DNA from: Paulinella micropora
Taxonomy: Eukaryota; Cercozoa; Imbricatea; Euglyphida; Paulinellidae
Direction: 5' to 3'
NCBI GenBank assembly: GCA_019918135.1
Contig: WBZZ01007004.1
Coordinates: forward strand, 1 to 64,000
Length of the DNA stretch: 64,000 nucleotides
A program made the translations under genes and the position numbers. Below the pieces are notes generated by a model. That model had not been told where the DNA came from, searched no databases, and saw nothing but the letters and a program-made list of their open reading frames with translations. Each line of letters opens with the position of its first letter. Position 1 is the first letter of the stretch. This document shows positions 8,199 through 17,109 of the stretch, one piece after another.

Positions 8199-9011
8199 AT
8201 GGACTATAAGGGAGGTCGTGCGACGGGTATCTATTACATAAATAGCAAAAATAGAATAACGGGGACAGACAGCGACTTTACACACGAAGTCAATATGAAG
8301 GGTCTAGACAATCCCACACATTGTAAAATTCTTCATATTTATGTGCCAAAGTCGTATTACTCCGTGGCTTCACCATATAATACTTTTACATTATCCGAAG
8401 ACGGATATGAGGCTTTAATTACGATACCTGATGGAAACTACACAATGAACAATCTAAAAAATAAACTATCTGAGGTGTTATCCGCAGATAGCCCAAATAA
8501 TTATACTTATGTTGTATCCAGTAATAATACCAACATAGAACCAGAGGACGGCAAATTAACATTCAGTGTGTCAGAGAATAAAGGTATTCAACCGCGGTTT
8601 ATATTTGATGCTGATACACGTATTCACGAGGTAATGGGTTTTGATAGAAATTCAACATATTTCTTTGCTAATGATTTTATTAAATCGCCAAATGTAATTA
8701 TTCTAACTGGTGAAAAAACTCTGTATCTTCAATCGGATTTGGTGAATGAAGGTGATAATCATGTGCTTCAAGAAATATACACAGCAAACGAAATTCCTTT
8801 CGGCTCTGTCATTTATGATGGAAGCGGGTCTGAGTATGGAAAAACATTGTCCGCTAGTTCAAACAATGTGTTTAGGTTTTACTTGACGGACGAAAATGAC
8901 CAAGCAATTAATCTTAATGGTTTGGGTATTGTTATGACATTATTGGTTTATCGTGAAACTAATTATTTTAGTTTATTCAATTCATTCTTTAATCTATTGA
9001 AAGCGAGGTAA
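8199..9011 (+). CDS. Penton / minor capsid protein (single jelly-roll)
   Basis: 270 residues. The N-terminus has INSKNRITGTDSDFTHEV, then IYVPKSYYSV and IPDGNYTMNNLKNKL, a set of motifs I know from penton-like minor capsid proteins of PLVs, adintoviruses and virophages. The body is rich in beta formers; IFDADTRIHEVMGFD in the middle is also typical of the family. It would fill the capsid vertices. It lies between the protease and the major capsid gene, as in many PLVs. No breaks are evident over the full expected length. Assignment rests on motif recognition and position. Confidence 0.7.
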   Translation: MDYKGGRATGIYYINSKNRITGTDSDFTHEVNMKGLDNPTHCKILHIYVPKSYYSVASPYNTFTLSEDGYEALITIPDGNYTMNNLKNKLSEVLSADSPNNYTYVVSSNNTNIEPEDGKLTFSVSENKGIQPRFIFDADTRIHEVMGFDRNSTYFFANDFIKSPNVIILTGEKTLYLQSDLVNEGDNHVLQEIYTANEIPFGSVIYDGSGSEYGKTLSASSNNVFRFYLTDENDQAINLNGLGIVMTLLVYRETNYFSLFNSFFNLLKAR

Positions 9012-9100
9012 AGATATTTTAATTTTGAATTATTTATTTTTTTCTATAAATATATTCTTGTGAATTAGTTAATTTACAACACTTCAAAAAAAAGAAAAAA

Positions 9101-10553
9101 ATGCCTGTCCAATACGGAGGAGAACTAGTCCATCAGACTAAGGAACTGCTCACTGGTAAGTATGAATTGAACAAACTTACTGCCCGTGAAGGGTCGGCTG
9201 ATGTTAACATTACAACTGCTGGTGGAAATGAAAGCACCTTTGAAATCCCTACTCGTCCTTTGAACCTTGCCCGTAGTGTCTTGCGATTTACTTACACACC
9301 TGCCGCATCTGCTGGTTATAATCGTATGTTTATGGACTGCTTGCCAATGATACAAAGAATTGAACTGCGAAGCCAAAGCGGTCAATATTTGTGTAATCTT
9401 CAACACGTCGGCAATTACACTAAGATGATTTGGAAGCCCGAAATTAAATATGAAAAATTTATGGCACTTGAAAACCACGGGGGTGGTGTATCTAGCGGGG
9501 CTATGCTTCAAAAGTGTAATGCTGGAAAGATTGATGTTGGAACTAGAGCACAAAGGCGAACGATTGATACCGCAGCAGCCTATGATACTGTAAGAGATGC
9601 CATTCAAGCATACTACAAAGTGCCTAGTGTGAATGCTCGTCGCCGCAATGATACCGCTCTCGCCGATAGCACTGCTGGAACCTATAGTCTTGTCAATGTT
9701 GAGTATGGGGAGGCTAAGTATTTTGAAGGAGGCGGTAATGGAACGGCTACCCCTGTCATTAAAGTCAAAACTTCCGTTGGGTATGATTTTTGGAACTATT
9801 TTTGAATTAGATAAGACTATCGGTTTTAATGAAATCCTTGATTTGCGAATTGTGTGGGAGGGAACTAACCGCTCTACTTTCTATGGAACTGATGCGAGCA
9901 GTATTTCTACTGGTGCTGCACAGGTGGCTGTTGGTGCTACTATTTCAAACTTAAATCTGTTTCTTGCCGTAGAGACTGACCCAAATGTCGTCCTTGGCGT
10001 ACAGCAGAAGATTGCGGGAGAAGGTTTCCCATTTAAGATTGAATACCCTATCTCTTGGAAGCAGAACCTCTCAACAGGAAGTCAAAATTTCGTTGTAAAA
10101 ATGAACCGCTCACAGGGTGAGAGAATTAGAAGAATTTATACTTCCACATTCCACAACGATGAAAATAAAAATACCGCTTTTGACAATGATAACAGAGCGG
10201 ATGCAAAAATTATTTCATACTATACAACTCTGGATGGCTCTCGTCTTCAACAATTTGACATTGACACCTCTGAGAATGAAGACTATATGATTTTGAAGGA
10301 TAAGTTGAAGGGTAGTGCTATCCTAAACAGCGATGTCTATCATTACAACTGGTTTCATGTTGATACTTGGGACAACAACCGCCCGCTTTGTGATAAGGAT
10401 ACTGACGGGTATGAGGTGAGTGGTCTGAGCCTTGACACTGAGAGGCGATATGAGTTCGTTTCAACTACTGCTGGAAACAATCTTAACCATTACACTTTTG
10501 CCATTCTTCAGCGAAGTGTGCTTGTGAAGGGAATTGAAATTTTGATGAGTTGA
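9101..10553 (+). pseudogene. Major capsid protein locus (double jelly-roll), fossil
   Basis: The region encodes sequence typical of PLV double-jelly-roll major capsid proteins. The start has VNITTAGGNESTFEIP and PLNLARSVLRFTYT, followed by RIELRSQSG and a VGNYTKM segment. The later part has LDLRIVWEGTN, FPFKIEYP and FHVDTWDNNRPL, with a C-terminal ILQRSVLVKGIEIL. Such proteins form the hexagonal capsomers. The reading frame is interrupted about once, so the copy is treated as a fossil. A degenerate relative of the element's palindrome falls at 9396-9415 (read NLQHVGN), though it may be native capsid sequence. A long-stem hairpin pair starts two bases after the stop. Its size of about 480 codons is normal for the family. 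Confidence 0.75.
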
Positions 10554-10554
10554 T

Positions 10555-10617
10555 GATATTTATCAACTTCACTCCTATCTGGCTAATCGCCAGATTTCCC
10601 GTTCGTTGATAAACATC
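10555..10617. terminator. Hairpin A1 after capsid gene
   Basis: Stem GATATTTATCAAC (10555-10567) pairs with GTTGATAAACATC (10605-10617), 13 bp with one mismatch. The loop holds a second short stem ATCTGGC/GCCAGAT. It begins one base after the capsid stop codon, so a role in mRNA 3'-end formation, as known for hairpins at mimivirus gene ends, is plausible. Confidence 0.65.
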
Positions 10618-10632
10618 GTGAAAAGTAAAAAC

Positions 10633-10692
10633 GATATTTGAAAAACACACGAGAATGAGCATGGCGAATGTGAGTGTGGATTTTCAAATATC
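10633..10692. terminator. Hairpin A2, partner of A1
   Basis: Stem GATATTTGAAAA (10633-10644) pairs perfectly with TTTTCAAATATC (10681-10692). The loop contains ACGAGAATGAG, also found in a hairpin loop at 13.6 kb. The short sequence AAACATCGTGAAAA follows both A1 and A2. Confidence 0.65.
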
Positions 10693-10718
10693 ATAAACAT
10701 CGTGAAAATTAATAGATT

Positions 10719-10749
10719 TAATATTTTTTTCTTTTATAATAATATAGGA
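10719..10749 (+). promoter_or_regulatory. AATATTTTTTT promoter-like motif
   Basis: TAATATTTTTTTCTTTTATA upstream of the ATG at 10750, with the T run ending about 18 bp before the start. Supports that start over an upstream GTG. Confidence 0.5.
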
Positions 10750-12000
10750 ATGCCCCACCAGAGAAATTTAATCGCACAAAATCCAGTCGGAGACTTCGTA
10801 AATGTCAAAGTCGGATATGATGGATATGTAGGTGGTCAAAATATGAAAACTGCCTTTGGTGAATCATTAACCAGTTCATTAACACCAGTATTACAAGAAA
10901 TCTTTCCATATACCATTAATACGAGGGTATGGACGAAAACAGAAACAAAGTCTAGCGTGTCATTTTTAAATAATATGGCGGAATTAAAAACAACCGCAGA
11001 TATTACTTCAAATGCCATTATGGAAAGCAAAAGAAAAATAAAATACAGAACTGGTATGGGAGTTTTAGCCCGCTTCACTGCCTTATGGACGACAGATGAA
11101 ACTAAGGAATATGTATCATTTATTGGTATTGGCGATAATAATCTACAAAATGGTTTCTACTTTTATAAGGATGGTGTGTCGGGTTTCTGTATAGCACACG
11201 CGAAAGGAGGTGTTGTTTCATATATTCAACAAGCAAACTGGGAAGACCCCTGTGATGGAACAGGAGATATGCCACTCTTGGATTGGACAAAGGGAAATGT
11301 ATTTCAAATTCAATTTCAATACTTGGGCTTTGGTGCTATTAAGTTTTCAATTGAAAATCCAAATACAGGCGAATTCCAGTTAGTCCATATGATTAAGTAT
11401 GCGAATGCCAACACGGGTGTCAGTCTGCGAAATACAACTCTACCATTCGTTGCTCGTATGAAAAATGATGCTGATGTAGGAATACAAAGTTTGAAAACGG
11501 CTAGTTGTAGTATGTTTATTGAGGGCACAAATACTATTAATACCAGCATATCTAACGAAGCGGAAGGAGATAAAAAGGCGAGCACCACTGAAAGCCCCAT
11601 TTTAAGTATAAAAAATAAAACACTTTTTAATAATGCCTTAACAAATTATTCACTCGTTTACCCATCTCTAGTGAGTATATCAAACGAAGATAGCAAGGTT
11701 AATATAGTGCGAATTGTGAAAACGAGTGGAACACTTACGGCGGAGAACTTCGTTGATATTGATGCCACGACTTCAATCGTATCAAAGGACACCTCTGCGA
11801 CTGCCCTCGGTGGGGCCACTATAACAGATGTCATTCTAAAACTTTATGTTAATGCTACTTCTAGCCAACTTATTGACCTGCGAACTTACGACATACAACT
11901 CGCACCTAACGAAAATCTAACATTTTTACAAAAGTCTGTTGCGACCGTCGCGAATGGAGGAAATGTAAGTGTTATAGTTAATTTTGTTGAGGATCATTGA
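10750..12000 (+). CDS. Large beta-rich protein, probable virion surface component
   Basis: 416 residues from the ATG at 10750 (MPHQRNLIAQNPVGDF). The N-terminal part has GYDGYVGGQNMKTAFGESL, then repeated beta-type segments, aromatic residues and very few Cys. A central LLDWTKGNVFQIQFQYLGFG is followed by KFSIENPNTGEFQLVHMIKYAN, reminiscent of virion-associated lectin-like or spike proteins that occur next to capsid genes in large DNA viruses. No signal peptide or membrane segment. It follows the capsid gene in the same direction and has its own promoter-like motif. I do not recognise the family with certainty; a capsid-surface or spike role is inference. Confidence 0.6.
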   Translation: MPHQRNLIAQNPVGDFVNVKVGYDGYVGGQNMKTAFGESLTSSLTPVLQEIFPYTINTRVWTKTETKSSVSFLNNMAELKTTADITSNAIMESKRKIKYRTGMGVLARFTALWTTDETKEYVSFIGIGDNNLQNGFYFYKDGVSGFCIAHAKGGVVSYIQQANWEDPCDGTGDMPLLDWTKGNVFQIQFQYLGFGAIKFSIENPNTGEFQLVHMIKYANANTGVSLRNTTLPFVARMKNDADVGIQSLKTASCSMFIEGTNTINTSISNEAEGDKKASTTESPILSIKNKTLFNNALTNYSLVYPSLVSISNEDSKVNIVRIVKTSGTLTAENFVDIDATTSIVSKDTSATALGGATITDVILKLYVNATSSQLIDLRTYDIQLAPNENLTFLQKSVATVANGGNVSVIVNFVEDH

Positions 12001-12025
12001 AGCAACAAAAAAATACAATTGATTT

Positions 12026-12130
12026 TTACTTATAAATATTTTTTACAGCATCTTTGTTATTAAAATAAGGGTCTTGAATTAAATATTCAAGGTATGGTTT
12101 ATCAATCTTAGCAACATCTTCAATTTTCAT
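12026..12130 (-). CDS. Mini-ORF related to exonuclease-X C-terminal-like domain
   Basis: 35 codons on the minus strand, starting MKIEDVAKIDKPYLEYLI. It matches the centre of the protein at 13200-13484 (SVADVAVFDKQYLIWL), including the spacing of the V-A-x-x-D-x-x-YL core. That core is typical of the small C-terminal domain of exodeoxyribonuclease X and of free-standing viral versions (GKYKGK..EVA..D..YL.WL). It is either a very small gene or a leftover duplicate; it lacks the GKYKGK half. Confidence 0.45.
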   Translation of the reverse strand: MKIEDVAKIDKPYLEYLIQDPYFNNKDAVKNIYK

Positions 12131-12148
12131 TTTTTTATACTTACCATA

Positions 12149-12475
12149 TTAAAGAAAAATGTCTGCTTCGTGTTGTTGTTCTTCTTTCTTTGCAATTTCT
12201 ACCCCTACATTAGCCTTTATTTCAGTAATCCCCGTTTCTTTTAAATCTGCAGTCGTAAAAGGAGTGCTCTGCTCTTCGTCCGTTATAGCCTCCAACGGAA
12301 TTACTACTTTAACATTATCATCTATGTTGGAAATCCCAACATTGGGTTTATATTGCTCATAGAAAGAAACAATGTCGGGTTTAGTCCATTTAATAGTGGG
12401 TTTCTTAACTTCGCTGTCAATGTTCCATTTTTCAATTTCATTCAAGTAGTCCTGCTTGGTGCTTAGGTCTGTCAT
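12149..12475 (-). CDS. Conserved small PLV protein (shared with element 2)
   Basis: 108 residues. The N-terminus STKQDYLNEIEKWN is followed by IKWTKPDIVSFYEQYKP. The C-terminal part has STPFTTADLKETGITEIKANVG. Both blocks recur at 52.69-52.99 kb (STKQNYLDAIEKW, KETGITEIKANVGEEL), so the gene is shared by the two elements although the sequence between the blocks differs. Acidic, no membrane segment. Function unknown. A weak palindrome-like sequence lies near 12331-12348. Confidence 0.6.
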   Translation of the reverse strand: MTDLSTKQDYLNEIEKWNIDSEVKKPTIKWTKPDIVSFYEQYKPNVGISNIDDNVKVVIPLEAITDEEQSTPFTTADLKETGITEIKANVGVEIAKKEEQQHEADIFL

Positions 12476-12528
12476 TGATATACTATTAATATTATTTTTT
12501 TTATTAATTTTATTTAAGAGTATATAGT

Positions 12529-12825
12529 ATGTTGTATATACTAAGCGGAGTAATGTTTAAAACAAAGAAAGAAATAATAGTATATATAAGAAATATTGTC
12601 AGCAAATATAAGCACAATGAAAAGTTAAATGAAAACGATAGTAATTTTATTAAGGGTATTATAATTAATCATCCTGATTATAAGACGAAATTTGAACATT
12701 TGATAAATTGTGAAATTGATGTTGAAAATAATGGATATGGTAGTAAGCACTTTCGTATAGGAGAAAAAGCATTTTCGTGGTATAATTGTATTAATTACAT
12801 TGGGGTAAATAAAGAGAAACAATGA
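12529..12825 (+). CDS. DUF3223/DCL-like small protein
   Basis: 98 residues. FKTKKEIIVYIRNIVSKY, a following 'DSNFIKGIIINHPDYKTK' block and the closing SKHFRIGEKAFSWYNCI resemble DUF3223 proteins (the DCL family of plants and free-standing viral forms). The stop overlaps the start of the next gene in ATGA, a coupling arrangement. In some viruses a DUF3223 domain is joined to an HNH-like domain such as the one encoded next. Function in PLVs unknown. Start could also be the internal ATG giving MFKTKKE. Confidence 0.5.
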   Translation: MLYILSGVMFKTKKEIIVYIRNIVSKYKHNEKLNENDSNFIKGIIINHPDYKTKFEHLINCEIDVENNGYGSKHFRIGEKAFSWYNCINYIGVNKEKQ

Positions 12826-13199
12826 TGAGATATACCAAGACCAAATTTAATGCTGCTTGTAGAAATACTATAAAAAATCAAATAGAAGAATATTTAAATA
12901 GAATGGTAATAGACATTTTCATTGAGCCGAAATATATATGTGAAATAACAAAAGAAATACACGATAGAAAAAACGTTCATGTTGACCATCACTTTGAAAA
13001 AATAAAGTTTAAAGAAATTACAGACCGATATTTAGAAGAGAATAAATTAAATTATCGCAATGTAGAAACAGAAGAAAGAGAAGACTTTAGAGAAATTCTA
13101 AAAGAGCCACACTATACACAATTTAATAACTTTCATAGAGAAAAGGCAATATTAAGAATAATAAAAAAAGAAATAAATTTAAAGGAGAATGTAGTGTGA
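12822..13199 (+). CDS. HNH-like endonuclease-type protein
   Basis: 125 residues. Near the middle ICEITKEIHDRKNVHVDHH places a possible Cys and a V-D-H-H core, followed by 'KFKEITDRYLEEN' and later NNFHREKAILRIIKKEIN. This arrangement is that of HNH-like nucleases linked to DUF3223 domains in large DNA viruses, where D-H and the later H would bind metal. Only one Cys is visible and the classic zinc knuckles are absent, so activity is uncertain. It overlaps the preceding gene by 4 bases. Confidence 0.45.
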   Translation: MMRYTKTKFNAACRNTIKNQIEEYLNRMVIDIFIEPKYICEITKEIHDRKNVHVDHHFEKIKFKEITDRYLEENKLNYRNVETEEREDFREILKEPHYTQFNNFHREKAILRIIKKEINLKENVV

Positions 13200-13484
13200 T
13201 TATAGAATATATTTAACAATTTCTTTTTTGAGTTCTTGATAGTTTACCATCATCGGTTGCTTGTTCAACCATATTAAGTATTGCTTGTCAAATACAGCGA
13301 CATCGGCAACGGACTTCCCCTTATATTTTCCAATAGGTAGCAATCCTTGTTCTTGAAGTTTTTTACTTTCAGATTTATATTCATTTACATGTCCATCAAT
13401 GACTTGCTTGATATCATCCAAAGTAAATGTTTTATTATTGATAGAAAGTTTTTCAAATTTTTCCGTGAGAGACTTGAGAGACAT
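13200..13484 (-). CDS. Exonuclease-X C-terminal-like small protein
   Basis: 94 residues. Residues ~50-75 read GKYKGKSVADVAVFDKQYLIWL, the signature of the small domain found at the C-terminus of exodeoxyribonuclease X and as free-standing proteins in giant viruses and virophages. The N-terminal half is charged and helical. It lies between the HNH-like gene (tail to tail) and the DNA polymerase on the same strand, so a role in DNA replication or repair is a fair guess. A shorter relative sits at 12026-12130. Confidence 0.6.
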   Translation of the reverse strand: MSLKSLTEKFEKLSINNKTFTLDDIKQVIDGHVNEYKSESKKLQEQGLLPIGKYKGKSVADVAVFDKQYLIWLNKQPMMVNYQELKKEIVKYIL

Positions 13485-13527
13485 TAGTATATACTATAGG
13501 ATATAAAAAATAAAAAATTAATTAATT

Positions 13528-13577
13528 GATATTTTAGAATTGCGCTCTCGTTTCACTCCCGCTTATTCTAAAACATC
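13528..13577. terminator. Hairpin B1 between polymerase and next gene
   Basis: Stem GATATTTTAGAAT (13528-13540) pairs with ATTCTAAAACATC (13565-13577), 13 bp with one mismatch. The loop, read on the other strand, holds a CGAGAG...GTG-type sequence similar to the loop motif of hairpins A2 and B2. Confidence 0.65.
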
Positions 13578-13635
13578 GATTTTTATCAACAAACGAGAAT
13601 GAGTGAAACAAATGAAAGTGTAGTTGATAAATATC
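13578..13635. terminator. Hairpin B2 abutting the polymerase stop
   Basis: Stem GATTTTTATCAAC (13578-13590) pairs with GTTGATAAATATC (13623-13635), 13 bp with one mismatch. It adjoins B1 without a gap and touches the minus-strand stop codon of the polymerase. Loop holds AACGAGAATGAGTG. Confidence 0.65.
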
Positions 13636-16600
13636 ATTGATATCCGTAAAGAATACTATCATTTTCATTGATAAACTCCCGACCTTGCCATTTATTATCA
13701 TTAACTTTCTTTTTTATGTTTGTAGTATGAATTATGCTAAAATGGTTAATATTTTGCTGTTTGCTATTTCGTGATAAATGAATTTTCTTCATTTGAAAAT
13801 CTCTAACATTTTCAATGCTTTCACCTAAATCCATCTTTTCATATACCTCTGGATTTAAGCCTTTTGAATTCAAACCCTTACCTCTAAGGTGGTAGTATCT
13901 CTTTTTTACTCCTTCATTTTCGTAGCATTCAATTATATGAACACCTTTGTCTTTATGTTTCAAGTCATTCTTAGTAAGGTAAGGGAGAAAGGCTTCATTC
14001 GTTGTAAATTCTAACATATACAATTTTGGAGCAATCCATATTCCTCTTATTATCTTACAACAATCTCCTAAGTCATCCGTTATTCCTCCGAGAGATTTAT
14101 CACCAAGTCTTTTGATTAGTTTGGCAAACCTAACATGCAACACTAGACTATCGGTATCAGTGTAATAGAAATCAGCCTCTATGTCTTTATTTGGATTAGC
14201 CTCTTTTATGTAGTTATACATAATTCGCCTGCTATATGCTAGAATGAAAGCCCCGTAGTGAGAAGGCTTTGTAATACTTTCTTCAATTATTACTTCATTT
14301 CTAGGTATTCCAGATACGTGCCATAGTTTGTTTCCGTCTTTATCTTTGAATTCAACCACATCAGATATATAGTTTTTCGTCCAAAATTTCCAATACTCCT
14401 CATTTGATTTAATATATTCTGCTTCTGTTGGGATAGGTCGCTGTATCATTTTTCCGTATAACGAATTCATAAATAGTTTGGCTAGTAAATATTGCGGTGT
14501 GCCTTTTTCGCTATTTTCTTTCGCCTTAAACATTTCCAGTATGTATTCTTTGAAAACTGGTTCTGCCTCCTCTGTATAGTATCCTTTATGAATTGTTATA
14601 TCGTAGCCCTCCTTAATCATATCTTCAATATCAACGCTCGTGAGCCATTGGTCTTTCATATCCGCTAAATTCCACTTTAATGAGCCCATTTTATTTCTCT
14701 GTCCTATTCTTGAATGTAATATGTCTTTTGGTGAGATATAATCAACATTGTAAATACCGATAGGAAGATTATTATAATCAAAGGGTGCGATAGCCTGTTT
14801 AATTTCTCCAACCATGAATAAATTAAGCATCGCTGTTGGGTATAAAGATACGACATCCGCATCAACTAAATAATCGGTTAATTCGTCAAATGTGATTTTC
14901 CCCGCTAAGTAGTCCTTGTATTGTTTTGAAACAAATCTTTTTTTGCTTGGATATGTTCTTGCTCCGATAACCGCTTTTCTAAACGCTTTCTCTTGTTCAA
15001 TAGTTGGAAGTCTTACATCGTGCTTACCATCAATCATTTTCTTCCAGATATTGAAAGCAAGGCTTGAAGTTGAAATGTATGAAGTTAAATTCACTGAGTG
15101 CTTTTCAAATATCTCTGTGTTTATTTTGTCGTATAACTCTTTTAACCCCATGACATCACACTTCAAATATTCAAGACACTTATTTCTTAATTCTTCGCTC
15201 ATTGTTTCCCAAGTAGAAGCCTTGTCGTGGTCAAAATCTCCTTTAAGAGTTTTACATTTCATATTTTCTAAGTTTTCTTTTAACGTCCCCTGAGTATGCT
15301 TACACATATCCCACATTTTAATATTTTCAAATTGTAAAGAGATTATTGAGCCGTTATTAATCATATGTGAGTTCGGTCTGATACCTCTTCTTATTAATTC
15401 CTGTTTAATGAAGTAGTGGTCGAAGTTCGCTCCGTTAAACCCATTCACGTATAAAATTGGTGGTTCTTCATCTCCTGCTACTTTCTTGACTGGATTATGA
15501 AGCAAACTATTACCCCATTCTATTGCTAACTTTCTTCCTCTCTCTAAGACTAAATCCAGAAATTTAGAAATACAATCTTTACCAGCGAAATATTTAAATC
15601 CTTCCATCCCTTGAGTATATCCGACTATATAGCAGTCGTGAATATCAAAACCTTCAGCAAGCGTGTTATTTCTAAAAGTTTCAAGGTCGTAATGAAGAAG
15701 TTCATCTTTATTATTATATTTTTCTTTATGCGCCTTCGTTATTAAATGTCTCTTTCCATTCTTTAATATTTCTCTATTCACATAATTTATCATTTTTGGA
15801 TTACAAGTGTGCTTTTGGACATATTTCTTTAAACATTTTTCACATTTCTTTTTACATCTTTTAATTAATCCAAAATAGTGATTATTCTCTAAGTAAATCA
15901 TAATATCCGCTTCTTCTCCGATGTTGTTCGTGCTTATAGTTTCTTTTGTTAAGGCATTTGTTATTTCATGTCTTTCCTTCTTTTATCAAAGTATTAAGGA
16001 TTTTTACGGCTGTAGAGAATGGTATAGGGCAATCATTAGAAAGATTGAATTGGTCTCTAACATCATTACATCTTTTCCTGTTAATGAGTGGCATATTAAG
16101 AATGTCCTTACAGAGAAAGAATAAACAATTATTATTTTTGCTAGCGGGAGATATTAATATACTTTCCTCATATTTTGTTTGTTTGCTTTTGTATTTTCCC
16201 TCATAGCATCCTCCTCCGTTTTCTTGAACCACTACTACCTTAGCGTATTCAATAATCCTGTCATAACCTAGTCCAGACGCTTCAATATTGCTTATGTTGA
16301 ACTCATTCAACATTTCAATAAAATCATCATAGTTTTTTATTTGAAACGAATTAAATGTTTTCTTTTTATAATATCTATTTAATTCTTCGTGGTCTGTTAT
16401 GTAGGTTATAGTAATATGAACGTCCGCATTTCCCGTCATACCATTTCTTTTAGCATCTAATAGTATAGGAATTAAAACTTCTCGCTCTAATGCGTCTGTA
16501 TCATAAAAGTTTATGTCTAATCCTTGCTTTTCGTATGTAAGAGAGTTTAATCTATTGTCTCGCCTAGATTTTAACTCTACTACTTTAAATTCCCTTTTGT

Positions 16601-16691
16601 TTTCTCTTGTTGTAGTTTTCTTCAAATTCGCCCTTACCTTCGCTAGTTCTACATTTTCCTTCGTCGGTCTGGGCGGTAATGGCGGTGGCAT
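13634..16691 (-). pseudogene. Protein-primed family B DNA polymerase locus, fossil
   Basis: Most of the locus is a long open frame of 755 codons with the whole catalytic core. Exonuclease motifs are HYDLETF (Exo I) and GANFDHYFIK (Exo II), with YLKCDVMGL as an Exo III-like block. Polymerase motifs are ADVVSLYPTAM (A), KLFMNSLYGKM (B) and YYTDTDSLVLHV (C). The part nearest 16.0-16.7 kb resembles the N-terminal region of PLV/Polinton polymerases, with a CLFFLCKDIL block, and may contain the protein-priming region. A zinc-like CKKKCEKCLKK..HTC segment follows. The enzyme would replicate the linear genome from a terminal protein. The locus looks interrupted about once. Paired hairpins mark its 3' end. 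Element 2 has a different replication gene at the equivalent place. Confidence 0.8.
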
Positions 16692-16873
16692 ATTTTACTT
16701 TTATATTAGTTAGGATATAAAAATAATGAAAATAAATTAAATTGTTTTACTTTTATATATATATAAGATTGTCTTACCTTTAACATGAAATTCATAAGTC
16801 ATAAGTTGAAATAGCACAATTCAACTTAGGCGAAAAAAATCATTTTTGTTTTTTTCGTTTTTTGTTTTTTGTT
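16692..16873. other. AT-rich gap with no gene
   Basis: 182 bp, mostly A/T, upstream of the leftward polymerase locus. It probably holds the promoter of that locus; a short CATAAGTTGAAATAG / TTCAACTTAGG partial inverted repeat lies near 16,795-16,830. Nothing else is seen. Confidence 0.4.
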
Positions 16874-17068
16874 TTATATTCCTATCTTCGACGCGTCGGA
16901 GATTGCCTTCATTTCTTCATATTCCTTAAGTTTTCTGTTTCGCTCTTTTAATTGCTCCTTCCTTTTTTGATTAATTTCATCCTTATTTCTTTTGTAATAT
17001 GCTAGCGCCTTTTCGGAGTTAGCCTTTCGCTTGTCCTCAGGTGTGAGATATTTCTTGTGTCTCCCCAT
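16874..17068 (-). CDS. Small basic 'KYLTPEDKRK' DNA-binding-like protein
   Basis: 64 residues. MGRHKKYLTPEDKRKANSEK at the N-terminus, then a helical Lys/Glu/Arg-rich tail. The opening is typical of small basic proteins widely found in giant viruses, virophages and PLVs (consensus GRPRKY.T.EE+++A), thought to bind nucleic acid. A counterpart opening element 2's gene array reads RKYFTEEERKAAHR at 48718. The C-terminus overlaps a copy of the dispersed palindrome (16884-16903), which supplies the last residues AISDASKIGI and perhaps the stop. Confidence 0.55.
   Translation of the reverse strand: MGRHKKYLTPEDKRKANSEKALAYYKRNKDEINQKRKEQLKERNRKLKEYEEMKAISDASKIGI
16884..16903. repeat. Coding palindrome copy 8
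   Basis: ATCTTCGACGCGTCGGAGAT, near-perfect 20-bp palindrome with one mismatched pair, at the 3' end of a small leftward gene, 9.4 kb from copy 7. Confidence 0.75.
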
Positions 17069-17109
17069 ATCTATATTATAAGTAATATAATTTATTTCTT
17101 TAAATGGTT

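Noticed and set aside
9396-9415. Ninth copy of the coding palindrome in the capsid gene
   Set aside because: Arms have several mismatches and VGNYTKM may be native capsid sequence; kept only as a possible relative.
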